Position numbers and translations under genes: made by a program. Positions 30,726 through 42,461 of a DNA stretch of 64,000 nucleotides are shown here, piece after piece (within the stretch, counting starts at the first letter, position 1; each line of letters opens with the position of its first letter). Source of the stretch: Pyropia yezoensis (taxonomy: Eukaryota; Rhodophyta; Bangiophyceae; Bangiales; Bangiaceae); assembly GCA_009829735.1 (NCBI GenBank), contig CM020620.1:23596020-23660019 (forward strand), read 5' to 3'. The notes beneath the pieces were generated by a model that did not search any database, was not told the origin of the DNA, and worked only from the letters and a program-made list of their open reading frames with translations.

Positions 30726-33618
30726 CTAGGCCGAGGTTTCATCAACCACGTACTCAGCTACAAGGGCTCGGGTGCCGACCAACACGACGACAAACGACCG
30801 CACAGGCTGGCCGACCGCCCAGTGGTACGACTCCACTTGCCGCAAGGCAAGCATGACAAGATCTCCCACCGTCTTGCAGTCACAGTAGAGGCCGTAGAGG
30901 TACTTAGAGTTGAGGCGGAGGTCCAGCTTCTCCTGGTACGACAGGGAGTTCAGGTAGCAGTCGACCTTCGCGTCCACAAAGTCGCCTCTGCGCCCAGCCG
31001 CCTTGGTCAGCTCCTGATCGTCGTACAAGATGCCGTTGACGCGCACGACCTTGAGCTCGAGCAAAACCTTGGATGATCCGCTCTTGTTCTGCAGCATGAG
31101 GTCGTAGAAGCCCAACCTACCGGGACCGAGGTCGACAGGGTGTCCACGCCCGGTCGTCAGGACGGCATCCACCGAAGGCTGCGTCCTGAGCCAGCCCCCC
31201 ACAGCGGCCTCTATGGCAGAGCTCAGGCACTGCTCGCTAAAGTTTGAGTCGAGTGCAAGAGCCCCCGAGTCCCAGCCGTGAAGCACGGCATCCACCAGCA
31301 AGGTGATGTGCTGGCAGGATGGCGTCGCAATCAGCCGCTCCAAGAAGAGAATGTCCGACCCCAACGCCATCTTAAGCTGGGTGAAGTGGTCCAGGCATGC
31401 GAGCAGGTTGGGAGGGTTGAGCACCATCAGAGTGCCGTCCTCCTCGCACCTCCGCACCGACAGGACGCCGTGGTAGAAAAGGAGCGTCAACGCCCGGTGG
31501 TAAGCTCGTGAGGTGGACGCGTCGGTAACGGTCTGAGTCATGGGGTCACGCACAAGGTCCACTGACGCGCCGGTCCTTGGCGACAGCTCCGCCAACGTGA
31601 AGGGGCTCTCAAATTCCCAAGTCGGGACAGTGAGCTCCTTGGACGCCTGAAAGGCGTCCTGCAGCGCGACGACACCCGCTCGAGAAGATGAGCGCAGCAC
31701 CGAGGTCACATTGTGGGACAGGGACACATTGTTATCCTTCATGTAGTGGGCCAGCAGGGCGTCCTTGCTCTCGTCCCGCTCCTTGAGGATGACCGCCCGC
31801 TCTTTTCCGCCCCTCTGCAGCGTTTTGAAGAAGTAAATGACGTAGGCCGCCAGGTAGAGTGGCTGAGACTCGGACTCGAACTTGTAGCCGTTGTAGAACT
31901 TCCGCATCAGCCTCAACGTTGGGATGCGCTCAGCTTCCGTCAGACCGACCAGCGACAGCCCGCGCTCCACATCCGCCTCGGTGAAGCCACAGCACTCTGC
32001 GTACTCTCCCATATGGGTGAGCGGCCACGCCACGTTCCAGCCGGAGGAGTCGGTGAGGGCAATCGGTGCAATGCCCGTGGTGAAGCTCCGCACTCTGGTC
32101 GAGATCAGCCTGGGCAGACTCTTGAGAGTGAGGTAGAACGCCCGCAAGAAGCCCGCCGGCCTCCGGTCGCGCGCTGGTGCGACTGCATCCTGGTATGCGA
32201 TCGGGTCCTCGCGCATCAGCTGGTTGAAGGTGCGGTCGTACTCGTCTACCAGCACGAGGAGTTGATGGCCCGCTGCACCGACAGATCTCGTCAACGCCTT
32301 GAGGTTGGCGTCAGCATTGTCTTCACGCCATTGCGAGATGTGCACACCATACTTGTCCATGAATCCCAGCATAGCTTCGTTTAGCACGTCGCGGAAAAGC
32401 TTGTCCAGGGAAAGAGCAGCCGGACCCGACTGAACTTGGATGGAGAAGTCCAGCGGCAGCACACAGTACGCCTGTGCTCCTTCAGCAGTGCCGCCCGATG
32501 ACAGCACGTATGCGTCCGTTGGGGATCCATCCCTATTGAGGAAGACCTCGTCGAACAGCTCCTGGGTCGTGTGGATGTCGTGGTACACCTGGATGGGAGA
32601 AGCATGGTCATGCGATGGGTTGAATAAACACAAACAGAAGCAGAAGGACCGTGGAGGGACAGGTTAGCAAGCAAAGAAAAAACAGAGCAATATGCACAGT
32701 CCTGCTCAAACGAGGAACGCCGACAGAGTCGACAAAAGGTGAGATGCGACACCCCAAACCTCGCCGCCAGGGACCTGTGCCACACTCATACCTGCATCTG
32801 GGAGGTCAGCAGCGACTTTCCAGACCGGCTCGGCCGCAGCAGCACCTGGTGAGTTGAGGCGTCATTCTCCATCATCACGATGAAGCGCGTCTTGTCCACA
32901 AAGAAGCCGTTCTGGCGACGCAGAGTGACAATCTGGTCTTCGCCGTAGCACCACTTCACCTCCTCGGCTGGAGATCGAGAGTGTTGACGATGATTCGATG
33001 GGCGCTGGCCCGGAGAAATCCCATTGGGAAAAGGTCCTTGACCATAGACGGACGACACAAACTCCCGGAGGAGTCGGTCAGCGTCGTCCTCCAGGTCAAT
33101 CTTGGTCAGGTGCGGAGAGATATACTTGCCGATCTGCCACCGGGGAACAGAGAACCGTGGGCGCACGAGTGTAAGTGGGCGGAAGCACAGCAAGTAAGAG
33201 GCAGCATGCAAGCAGCGTCAGTGACGGTGGCCAAACGAGGCGAGCACCAGAAGACCCATGCAGACCTGGATATTAAAAAAACTGCCATACATGAGGACCA
33301 CGAACATGACACTACCCTCCACTTCTGCACACCACACTCATCAGTCACATGACGTACCTGGAGGAAGGTGCACTCTTCCACACCAAGGATGGCGCGTAGA
33401 TTCGCATCAGGGCGGAATTTGGTTCGGTCGTCTTGCACTTGGAGACCCCGCGCTCTCACGTACCGGGAGATATATCTTGTGATGGCGGGGCGCGTGGAGA
33501 CGCCTCGACCAAGAAAGCGCCGCAGCACTCCATTCACGACCACGGGCTTGTGCGGGCCCTTCAGCTTGGCGGGATGCTCGGGATACTCCAATGGTAGAAG
33601 CGCCTCACGGTCACCCAT
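30726..33618 (-). CDS. AAA-ATPase-like protein with C-terminal PD-(D/E)XK nuclease-like domain, three exons
   Basis: Exons on the minus strand: 33618-33358, 33133-32792, 32588-30726. Introns of 224 and 203 nt (donors GTACGT and GTATGA, both AG acceptors, phase 0). About 821 residues. Exon 2 ends in FVDKTRFI and a Walker A-like RPSRSGKSLL. Exon 3 carries a Walker B (LLVLVDEYDR) and SLPRL..TRVRSFTTGIAPI, typical of the AAA-ATPase-like family (Pfam AAA-ATPase_like). Near the C-terminus YDLML followed by KVLLELKVV fits the D...ExK core of the nuclease partner domain. This combination is known from bacteria, fungi and some algae, often in large mobile-like families; role unproven. The ATG at 33618 is my choice; the frame stays open up to 33996. 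Confidence 0.8.
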
Positions 33619-34200
33619 GGACAGCCCGCGCACAGGGCCCACGGCAGAGACCGGCACCGGGCCATCCGACCCGGCGGCAGCCGACAACGGTGCACAGAGC
33701 ATCGGTGAGGCGGCGCGGCGACACGTGCCGAATGCACCATCTCCGGAAACGCCGCCAGAGCGACCCAAAAGCGAGGCGCGGCCGGCGGGCATGCCGAGGA
33801 CCCAGCGCTGGACACCAGTCGACCGGCGCGTCACCGCCAAAGGAGCACCGCCCACGCCGACCCCACCGACGCTCATGCATGGCTGCGGCACAGGAAAAGA
33901 AGTAAAGCCCAAGTTCACCCTTGGTGACCCACGCAACGAGTCAGACGGGGAAGGAAACCGGCCAGCCATACGGCGAGCGATCAGCCCAAGCATCACTCGC
34001 CACTGGGACCGCGGTGGGCCAAGGGGAGGCGGCCACTACGTCGCAGACGAGGGACGGTTGCGGCAAGAGAGGGTGGCGGGTGGGCGGCTAACGTGGAAAC
34101 CACAGGTTTTGATGTACGACACCCGCATTCGATGTACGACTTGTCGTACATCGAAGGCTCGTTTCGTACATCGAAGGCTGCTTGACCAATGAGATGCCTG
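33619..34200. other. Upstream region of the AAA-ATPase-like gene, with a perfect palindrome
   Basis: Minus-strand frame stays open to 33996, so the protein could begin further upstream. At 34128-34155 there is a perfect 13-bp inverted repeat (TTCGATGTACGAC, 2-nt loop). The word GATGTACGAC also occurs at 34111, and CGTACATCGAAGGCT recurs at about 34145 and 34164. Confidence 0.6.
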
Positions 34201-35640
34201 TGTTCTGAGACTTCGATTTGATTTGATGTTCTGCAGGTGTGTGTAGGAGAAGCTTTTTAACCCAGGTTCTTTAAAGTGGTTGTCTCTGGAGCTGACCAGA
34301 CCTGCGTTGCATCTGTGTTGCCACTCATGGCCGCCTGCTCCTCCCCCCTGGCTGTCCACCCTGTCCCCAGCTGGCGCCGCACGCTGCCGCCTGGGTGCGG
34401 GCTGTGTCGGCGCGGGCGGTGGTGGGGGTGGTGGGGCAGGTACGCTTGGGGAGTGGTCCTGCCACCCCCCCACGAGCCTTCCCCCCGCCCCGATGGACGT
34501 GACGGCCGCCTCTGCGGGCGCCTGCGCCGCCGGCCGACGCGTCGGCACCACGGCGGCGGCGACGACGTCCGCCGGGGGCGTGGCGGTGGCGGACGCCCGA
34601 GCGGCGACGGCCGCGGCGGCCGCAGCCGTTCTGGCCCCTGCCGGCGACGTGGTGGTGGCGGGCCCCGCGGCGTGGACGACGGCCGCGGCGGCGGACGTCG
34701 GTGGCCTGGTGTGGGGTGGGCGTGTGCGTGGGCCTTGCGGTGGGGGTGGCGAGGCGGAGGGTCTGGACGAAGGGGTGTTGCCCGGCCCAGTAAGCCCCCC
34801 CGCCGGGGCCGACGCCGCCACGTCCCATGCCGTCCCACCCTCCGTGACGCTGTCCCCCGCCGCCGTGGGCGCCCGCGCCCCGGCCGGGGTGCGGGCGGCG
34901 CCGGCTGCCGGCCAAGTTTGGCCGGCGGCGCCGACGCGCGTCGCGGCGGTGGCGGCGCGCAGCTGACAAGACTGAGCCGCGGGGGCCGCCGGCCGACAGG
35001 CTGTGGCGGGGAGCGGCGGCAGGGAGGCGGCGGTGGCGCATTGCGGTACGGCGGCGGCGGTGCCTGGCGGCGGCGGCGGCGGCGACTGGTGGCGCGGCGT
35101 GGCGACGGCGGGGCCGAGACGGCGCTGGGCGGCAAGACGGCGAACGAGGCCGCCCCAGTGGGCGGCGTGCTTGTGGCGCCGACGCGCGGCGCAGGTGGCG
35201 TGCCGGCGGCGGGCGCTGTCGGCCCTGGCCGCGCCTGGGGCGGCGTCGCCCCGGACGGGCAGGGGGGTGGCGGGGGGGAGGGGATGCATCTTCCGCCCCC
35301 CACCCCAGGGACTCCCGCGGGACGCGCCCCTGCAGGCGCGGGTAGGCCGACGCCGCACGGCGGCGGCGAGGCTCGGAGACGCGACCCCTGGCCGCGGCGC
35401 TGCCAGGCGCCGCGGTGACTTGGGGGGGGGCGCGGGGGGGGGGGGGGGGGGGCGGCTGCCCCGCCCGCCGTGTCCCCTATGGGAGCGCCCTCGCCACCGC
35501 GGGGCGCCGCCGGCACATCTGGCGGGCCTCTGGCGGCGCGCAGCCGCCACGAACCTACCCCCTTGGCCGCCCCACCGGCGGTCAGTCCGGCGAGCGCCGG
35601 CGGGGCCCCTCCCTCGCCTGCTCATGGTTCTGTCGCCATT
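34201..35640. other. GC-rich region with open frames on both strands, no supported gene
   Basis: Long overlapping frames: plus 34276-35418 and 34280-34966, minus 34036-35625. All are low-complexity Ala/Gly/Arg/Pro translations and none has a recognisable motif. Long G tracts lie at 35422-35430 and 35434-35452. Confidence 0.4.
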
Positions 35641-36405
35641 CTCAGTGACCTTGTTTTGGTATGTGGAGGCACTGTTGAAAAGGTGGTCTCTATTGCTGTT
35701 CTCCCAATTTTGGCCGATCCGGACAAGAAAAAGAACAAGGGTATCGGGCCAAAGGTACTACACGGGCATGAAATCAAGGGTATCAGCAGTACTTTCCACT
35801 AAAATCGACTACTCGCCTCGTACACTGTACCGTTCAAGTCAAGAGTATCTGATACTCATGGCACTGATTCTCAAAGGTACCAGGAAGAGTTCAAAAAGTA
35901 TCTGTTACGACAGGGCTGCGGCATCGAGATGGGCTGGCCCTAGTCGCTGGAGCAGCTGCGGCAGCGTGACGGGGTGGCGGTGGCCACCCGGCCCCTGCCA
36001 CCAGCATCGTCTCTGTAGCACGGCCAGCAACGCAAGGCCGTTTACGGCCATGGTCACCTGGGCCCACCCAAAACAGCAACGCGTGCCCCCAGCGCCCCAC
36101 GAACGCCACTCTCACCGCGGGCCCATCCGCAAGCGCCACCCCAAACAAGGCGCAGAGCCAGACATACGCGGTCGCCCGCTTGGCGGTCTGCTCGAAGACA
36201 AGAGTCCAACAGTGGTTGACAAGCGGTGTGCCCCAGGCGAGGGGGAGGCTAGGTGAAAGTGAGAATACCAGTTTTCGTTGCTCGTATTCGATGAACCAAC
36301 TGTGTATCTAAAAAGAGAACGGGGCCTCGCTGATGGATTTCCGACGCCACCCGCCCCTTGTCGCGGTCCTCGCGTCGCCCCACCGCCGGTAGTCGTTGCC
36401 TACAT
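35641..36405. other. Intergenic region upstream of the F-box gene
   Basis: Less GC-rich. At 36181-36221 about 38 of 41 bases match 37811-37851 inside the CACTA-like element (TTGGCGG.CTGCTCGAAGAC and following), and CCCAATTTTGGC at about 35704 also recurs in that element. These look like fragments of a related transposon. Confidence 0.5.
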
Positions 36406-37166
36406 ATGGTCATGGCGTCGGTGGCTACCCCCTCGCCCTCTGCCGCAGCGGCGGTGGCGGCGGCGGCGACCGCCCCCGCGGTCACCACTGTCGTGCCGTG
36501 CCATGGCGGCGGCGGCGGCGGCAGCCGGCGCGCGCCCCTCCCGCGGGCCACCCTCACCTCCCTGCCCGCCGACCTCCTCCGCCTCATCGCCGCCCGCCTC
36601 GCCGGCAGCGGCTGCCCGTGCGCGCTTGCGCACGTGGCTACCTACCGAGCGCTCTGCCGCGCCACCGCCGCGGTCGCTGCCGAGGCCGCGGCGGGCGGCC
36701 TGGTGCTGCCGCTGGTGCCCACCGCGTCGGGTGCCGCCGCCGCCCGCGCCGCCGCCGCCGCCCTCTGCTGCACGCCCCCGCTGGCGCCGGTAACGGGCGG
36801 CCTACCCCGCGGGTGGAGGGGGGGGGGAGGGGGCAGCGGCAGCGGCGGCGGCGGCGGTGGCGGCGGCGTCGGCGGGGACGACCCGCCTGCCCGCCGGCAT
36901 TGCCCCATGGCCGGGATGGCCGACAATGACAATGGCAGTGGCACTCCCCCCAGCCCCCCCCCGCTGCGGGTGGTGCACGGCCCGTCGCCCGCGCCGGGCT
37001 CCCTCCTCGGCGCCCAGCGGGTGGACCGGCTGGCACTCTATTGGGAGGTGTCCCTCACGGCCTTTGCCGGCCACCGGCTGCTGGTAGGGGTGGCGCCGGC
37101 CGCGGCGGTGCGTCATGGCCACCTGGAGGTTGCGTCTGCCTACCTCTTTGACTGCCACGGCCGCCT

Positions 37167-37220
<54 letters not shown>

Positions 37221-37578
37221 CCGCCGGCCGCCGGCAGTGTATGGTAGAAAGTTCCGGACGGGCGACCGGCTGGGCGTGCTGTACCACCCGGTGGGCCGCA
37301 CGCTCACCTTTTTTGATGCGGGCCTGTCGATGGGCGTTGCGTTCCGCGGGGTGGGCGCGCCACCGGGGGGGCGGGGCGGGGGGGCGTCTGCCGCCCTCTA
37401 CCCACTCCTCCACCTGCCGGGCCTCCCCGGCGAGGCCGTCGCGCTTGTGCCGCTGGCCGACATGCGCAGCGGCGGCGGCGGCGGCGCACGGCTGGTCGAC
37501 GCTCCCCGCGGGGCTGCCGCGCTGGCCGCTACCGCCCGCCGGTGGGTGTCCGTGCCACACCCCCGCGACGGGCAGCTG
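36406..37578 (+). pseudogene. F-box-SPRY-ubiquitin-like gene, 5' part (split by transposon)
   Basis: The ATG at 36406 (or 36412) opens 391 codons up to the insertion. F-box near residues 46-85 (LTSLPADLLRLIAARLAG); Ala/Gly-rich linkers with long GGC runs; SPRY domain from about residue 210 (LYWEVSLTAFAGHRLLVGVA, YGRKFRTGDRLGVLYHP, RTLTFFDAGLSMGVAFRG, ALYPLLHLPGLPGE). F-box proteins usually link SKP1 of an SCF ubiquitin ligase to substrate, here presumably bound by SPRY. The transposon adds one codon (Pro) and a TAA at 37582-37584, so the present product would lack the C-terminal ubiquitin-like domain. F-box and SPRY could still work without it. Confidence 0.78.
37576..37578. repeat. CTG target-site duplication, left
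   Basis: Matches CTG at 42931-42933. Removing the element and one CTG restores a continuous reading frame across the junction. 3-bp duplications are typical of CACTA transposons. Confidence 0.8.
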
Positions 37579-38314
37579 CCCTAAGGGAACAGAACCGGGA
37601 GAAAACCGGGATTTCTGTCATAGCCAATGAAGCGCTCGGAGGGAAGAGAACCGGGAGAAAACCGGGATCGGCTGGACTTTGGTTGGCTCAAAATCGCCCA
37701 TGAAGGAGCCGACATACATAATATCCAGCCTTACAGACAAGAGCATTACAGCTGTTCCTCAGGCGTTCTTTCTTGCTGTTATTTCCTGTTGTATTGCAGG
37801 CGTCCCAATTTTGGCGGTGTGCTCGAAGACAAGAGTTCAACAGCGGTTGACCAATGGCGTGCATCAGATCTTGCTGTCGCGACCAATGGCAGCCTTGGAG
37901 CGGGGTCCGTTGTTGTGCAAACAGAGCGATCGGAGATTGCCGACCGATTTCTGAGCCGATCTGCCGGAGAATCGAGAACGACTGAGCCTTCCCAACTGTT
38001 CCTGCCCAGGACTCGCCTGAGATCGAGGAAAAAGAGGGGAGATCGTTGGAAAGAACAACAGTATTCTGGCCAATGAGCTCTCTGATGGAGAAGCCTCAGG
38101 ACATGGGGCCAATCGCGTACTTCTGGGATCCGAGAGCTTATGCATTACTGCGCCGTTCTCATGCCCTTCTCAAACGTCATTGGCTGACGTGCTGTCAGCC
38201 ACCTGTTGTTGTGCAGTTGTACACATGCACAACCGCCAAAATTGGGACGACTGCAATATCTGTTTCTGCTCATTTCCGTACATGTTTCCATTTGTTGCTC
38301 ATCCCGCCTACCTC

Positions 38315-39039
38315 TCACTCCAGCTGGTTGAGAAAATCCAGCTGCTCCTGCGCCAGGCGCTGCTCCTCCGTCACATCCGCGGGCGGTACCTCGCTGTCCC
38401 CCTCCGTGGTGCCACTGCCGCCAACCGCCTCGGTGCGGCCGCCGTTCACAGCTGCGGTGCTTGCCGCCCCATCACGCGCTCGTGCGCGGACGCGCCGCGG
38501 CCGACGCGGCCGGCGGTGCATCAGCCCCCTCGATAAAAGAGCACAGGCACCCCAGCTGAACTCGCACACGGCGAGGCGTGGCTCCCGCTCCTCTAGGTAG
38601 ATAACCGCACCGCGCAGCTTGTCGCCATCTTGTCGGCAGAAGGGAACGGTGCTGCCCAGGATATTGTTGATGGCGAACGCGACGTACTTCCGCATTTTCT
38701 TGCCGTCGTCATCCGCCGTGAAGCCCAACAGCCGCTTCTTAAAGAGGCTGATTTTCGCTATCGTAGCTCCCTCTGGCATAGGCACAGGACGATGCCCGCC
38801 TAGGTAGATCCCGCCCCGCCCGTTGGTGTGGCGTCGCGAGCTTGGGCGACCGCCACTTGCTGTAGGGGGAGGGGGCGGGGGGGGAACTGCCGAGCCGGCC
38901 GGCGGCACAGCCAAAGCCAAAGCCGCCGGCGCAGGTGCGCCCGTCGCGTCCGGACCGCCCCCGAGGACCGCGGCAGCCCGGGCGGCTCCCCGCCGGGTCG
39001 CTCGGCGAGGAGGGCGGGGCGGACGCGGCTGCCGATCGC
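38315..39039 (-). CDS. Last exon of a second CACTA-element gene, unknown function
   Basis: A strong acceptor (pyrimidine run, CTCCTCCGGTGCAG, exon from 39039) opens a frame to the stop at 38315, ending LDFLNQLE. N-terminal half Pro/Ala-rich. The middle is better structured (GATIAKISLFKKRLLGFTAD, KKMRKYVAFAINNILGSTVP, CRQDGDKLRG). The tail is acidic. Upstream exon(s) lie somewhere in 39050-39642 and I could not fix the donor. Position suggests an accessory gene comparable to TNPA of maize En/Spm, but I see no sequence proof. Confidence 0.5.
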
Positions 39040-39722
39040 CTGCACCGGAGGAGACCAAACACAAAAAACAGGCAAAAGTGACATCGATCAAATCACAACA
39101 GCCACAAGAAAAAAACCAGTCGTCAGCCCACCAGATGGGTGGACAAACAGACAGAAGAAAAAGGCTAGCGATGCCTCGACGAGGCATCGAGGAGCAGGAC
39201 GCAGCCTCACACAGACATAAAGGTGTGCACTAGCGTGGACTTTCCAGGAGGGTTGATCGGTGTCGGGGTAGATCGGGCCGCATCCGAGCGTGTGCGCCGA
39301 CGGGCTACCATCGCCGACGGTGGGGGGGCACGCGCACTGCAGGGGGCACCAGCGCTGGCGCTGTGACGCGGCCGAGGAGGGCAGCGACGAAGGCGACGTG
39401 AGCGCGCGCGGCCATGCGACGGGCGCGCGCGCGCTGGAGTGTGGAGCGCGCGCGCACTGAAGAATCTTCATTTGGTTGCTCCTAGAAGCTTCCGCCAGGA
39501 GTCCAATATTTGTGGACTTTAAATTACATCTCAAATGCAAATTAATGCAACCCACGCGGGCAAACAATACAACAGGGCGTGTCCTGCTCAGTCTTCTGGT
39601 GCCTGCACTTCGCGCCTCTGGACAGGAGGAGCTTTGCGCCAAAGGGAAGGAGAAAGCTGCAGAGAAATATTCACACGGGGAAGAGTTGCCAATCCTCGTC
39701 CAGCCTCACCGGCACCTACCTA

Positions 39723-42461
39723 TTACTTCGAACTAAACACCTCCCGAGTGTACAAGACGACGTGCCGCCCCCTCACAAACAAAGTACCAACCACGGCGTC
39801 GATGGATAAGACGTCGACGTAGCGCATGGAACCTCCCAAACTGGTGAAGCACTCCGTATCGCGACGCTTCTCGGGAAGTCCAAACGCTCCGTGGCGGTCC
39901 ACCGAAGACTTGACGCACTCTATATACGCAAAGGCCCTCGGGGCACTGTCGACGAGAAGAACTGCGAAGTGGTGCACAGCGCCGTACACGTTGGCAGGAA
40001 CACGTCGCACTCCTCGTCCACGACCAGCCGCTTGTTCCACGTGCGAACTCACACGCACTAGATGGTCGCGTCGACGGTCAGCGGCCTCATCCACCACGGA
40101 GACGGTCCCGCCGCATTGGCCATTTGACAGCCGAATGCGAAAGTATTTCTTGGCATAAATTTCAGCAGGTACTTGGGTGACGCCTTCTAGGCCCAGAACT
40201 GCCTTCATGTGAAGAAGCTCTTGGCCAATCAGCGGAGCCACAGTTTGTCGAGGAGGCAGAAGGTCCACTTTCGGCTGCTGGGACAGCGTGAATGTGCCAC
40301 GTGGATCTTGATTTTCAGGTCGACGAGGTTTCCCAGTTGCTGCAACCCAGGCATCCGGTACGCGCGCCTCAGCAAAACTGGTGACGAGCTCCGCCGAGTA
40401 TTTGGATGACACCGCCGTTGTCAGCGCCGCGTATGGAAAACGACGTGACCTGATGAGTCGCGTAAGAGTACCGATCAGGCGCTCCGCTGGAAACTGCCAG
40501 TAAGACCAAGCAGGTCTGCACGAGCGCAAGTTTTGAGTGACGTCCAGGAGAGCCACTGTTGTCGGTCGGCAGAGCCTCAGGCGTTTCTCCTTGCCGGCGT
40601 ACACATGCTTGAAGTAGGCCTCACAAAAGCGCTTCAGGAGCCTGTCTGCCGTGCTCAGCTCGTGCTCCGTCACTGCACTTGGCTTGAAAAGTAGCCGGCC
40701 AGCTTGACAAAGTAGCATGAACATCTTGAAATAATCCTCCGGAATTCGCTCCGCCAGGACAACTTCTCCGACGCTCAGAAGGAAGTACATCCAATCGACC
40801 GTCTTGTACGAGCCGGAATGCTTGTAAATGTCCCGCAGAGAGCGAGCTTGGCTGAGCGGTACGGTCGGACGACCAGCTGCGATTTCCGCCCCGATGGCTG
40901 CACAATCCGACTTGGAAAGGATCCACGGCTGGTCCTCTCCGAGCTTGTCGTTCTCCCCAGAAAACAGCTCCCACAGCTTCGGCACGACGTTGCTGAGGAA
41001 TAAGTGCATGGGGTCGTGCGGTACGAGATGGGGGCCGAGACCCCAAAGATACTTAAGCGCGGGGTAGCGAGCCCTGTCTCCGGGGCTCGGGCAGAAGAAC
41101 AGCGAGTACCCCTTGAAGCCCTCCTTTAGAGCCAAGGAGCGAACGGCAGTCTTGCTCTGACCTGCCGCTCTGGCGTCCTCGACTCTGGCCACGTTCGTGG
41201 CGATGCTCCCTGCAGTCCGACGGGGAGTCGAGTCACCTTGCAGGTCGAACCGCGGCCGCTTCGAGGGTGGGGGGTCGTTAGGTGCGTACGGCGGGTAGTA
41301 GTAGCGGTGCTTGTCGCGCACGCCGGAGAACACACGGAACCTGCTGGGGTGCTCCCCGTTTCCTCCTATCGCATTGACGATCTTATCCGCCCCGGGCATG
41401 TCTGCCGTAAACTGCACCACGAAGGCGTGGACCGTCTGCGGCACAGGGAACCCGGCGACCGTGATGCCACTCACGCCCGTAGCCAGGACGTTCAGCTCGT
41501 CTGCGACGGGGTGCATAAATGACTCCAGGTCGACAGGTTGACCTGGTCCGGGAGTAATTCCCAGGATCAATTGGGAGACGACTTGTACTCTTGCGCTGGG
41601 GTCGACGTTGAGGATGGTGGCAATAATTGGCCAACCTTCGAAACCTCGCTGCTTCCATGCTTGAAAACCGTCCGTCGAGATGCTGAGCGCGATACACGTG
41701 TTCGTTGAAAAGTAGCCCTTGTTTACCAGGTTTCGGAACGTGGTGCCGTCAAACCAATCGCGAAGGTCTTTGGGCGCGCCCGCGGCCGCAGCTTGGCGAG
41801 CCTCCTTCATAGCCGTGACCATACCGGCGCCAATGTCTGCGTCAGCCAGCATCATTCTCAGCCAGGGAAGCAAAGGCCAGTACGTGGCTTTCTTGGCGGC
41901 TCGCCCATCTGAGCGGTAGCGAGAGGTTTTGCATACGTCGCACTGCGTGAGTGCCTCGCGCGAAGCGGTGAAAGCCACGCAGCCATTGCGGCAGCAGTCA
42001 ACCTCTTTCGTCTGCAAGTCGACGCTGGCCTCGATCATGGCGCTCAGCTGGTGCGGGGTGCGACAAGTTCCTGACGTGCGGCGTTGCAGCAGGTAGTCCT
42101 CAGCCGCTTCTCGGCACAGGCAGTGATGAACTATGAAGGCGTATGCGACGTAGTCGTCAATCTTGTCTTGAAAAACACTGGGAGTAACGCATACGCCGTT
42201 TGGACGAACGCTGACCGGCTGCGGAGGCGGGGCCGACGACACGTCATCTTGTCCCCCACCGCCAGCTGGGCCAGCGGCCGCGTCTGGGCCCTCTGGCACT
42301 GGCGCCTCGACCGCGGCCGCAGCCGCAGCCGTGGCTCGGCGGCGCCGCCGACCGCGCCACAGCCGCTGGTGCTCAAACCACGTTGATCGCGGCACCACAG
42401 AAGAGGCCCCTGATACTCCCCCGCGGCATATCGGGCACCAGCACTCCCGCATATCGGCCAT
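39723..42461 (-). CDS. TNP2-like CACTA transposase
   Basis: 912 codons without an intron from the ATG at 42459-42461; the frame is open further to 42782. Seen: N-terminal CWCPICRG; a Cys-rich motif (VDCCRNGCVAF followed by CDVCKTSRY) as in TNP2 proteins; the core GYFSTNTCIALSISTDGFQA and FEGWPIIATILNVDPS; then GYSLFFCPSP and the hallmark GPHLVPHDPMHLFLSNVVP; a C-terminal part with RLIRSRRFPYAALTT. TNP2-type transposases cut CACTA elements at their ends and give 3-bp duplications, in agreement with the CTG repeats. The frame is intact, so the element may be active or only recently silenced. I chose this ATG because the Cys motif follows at once. Confidence 0.85.
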   Translation of the reverse strand: MADMRECWCPICRGGVSGASSVVPRSTWFEHQRLWRGRRRRRATAAAAAAVEAPVPEGPDAAAGPAGGGGQDDVSSAPPPQPVSVRPNGVCVTPSVFQDKIDDYVAYAFIVHHCLCREAAEDYLLQRRTSGTCRTPHQLSAMIEASVDLQTKEVDCCRNGCVAFTASREALTQCDVCKTSRYRSDGRAAKKATYWPLLPWLRMMLADADIGAGMVTAMKEARQAAAAGAPKDLRDWFDGTTFRNLVNKGYFSTNTCIALSISTDGFQAWKQRGFEGWPIIATILNVDPSARVQVVSQLILGITPGPGQPVDLESFMHPVADELNVLATGVSGITVAGFPVPQTVHAFVVQFTADMPGADKIVNAIGGNGEHPSRFRVFSGVRDKHRYYYPPYAPNDPPPSKRPRFDLQGDSTPRRTAGSIATNVARVEDARAAGQSKTAVRSLALKEGFKGYSLFFCPSPGDRARYPALKYLWGLGPHLVPHDPMHLFLSNVVPKLWELFSGENDKLGEDQPWILSKSDCAAIGAEIAAGRPTVPLSQARSLRDIYKHSGSYKTVDWMYFLLSVGEVVLAERIPEDYFKMFMLLCQAGRLLFKPSAVTEHELSTADRLLKRFCEAYFKHVYAGKEKRLRLCRPTTVALLDVTQNLRSCRPAWSYWQFPAERLIGTLTRLIRSRRFPYAALTTAVSSKYSAELVTSFAEARVPDAWVAATGKPRRPENQDPRGTFTLSQQPKVDLLPPRQTVAPLIGQELLHMKAVLGLEGVTQVPAEIYAKKYFRIRLSNGQCGGTVSVVDEAADRRRDHLVRVSSHVEQAAGRGRGVRRVPANVYGAVHHFAVLLVDSAPRAFAYIECVKSSVDRHGAFGLPEKRRDTECFTSLGGSMRYVDVLSIDAVVGTLFVRGRHVVLYTREVFSSK

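Noticed and set aside
34036..35625. 530-codon minus-strand ORF
   Set aside because: Ala/Pro/Arg low complexity with no motif; equally long frames exist on the other strand, as expected from very high GC.
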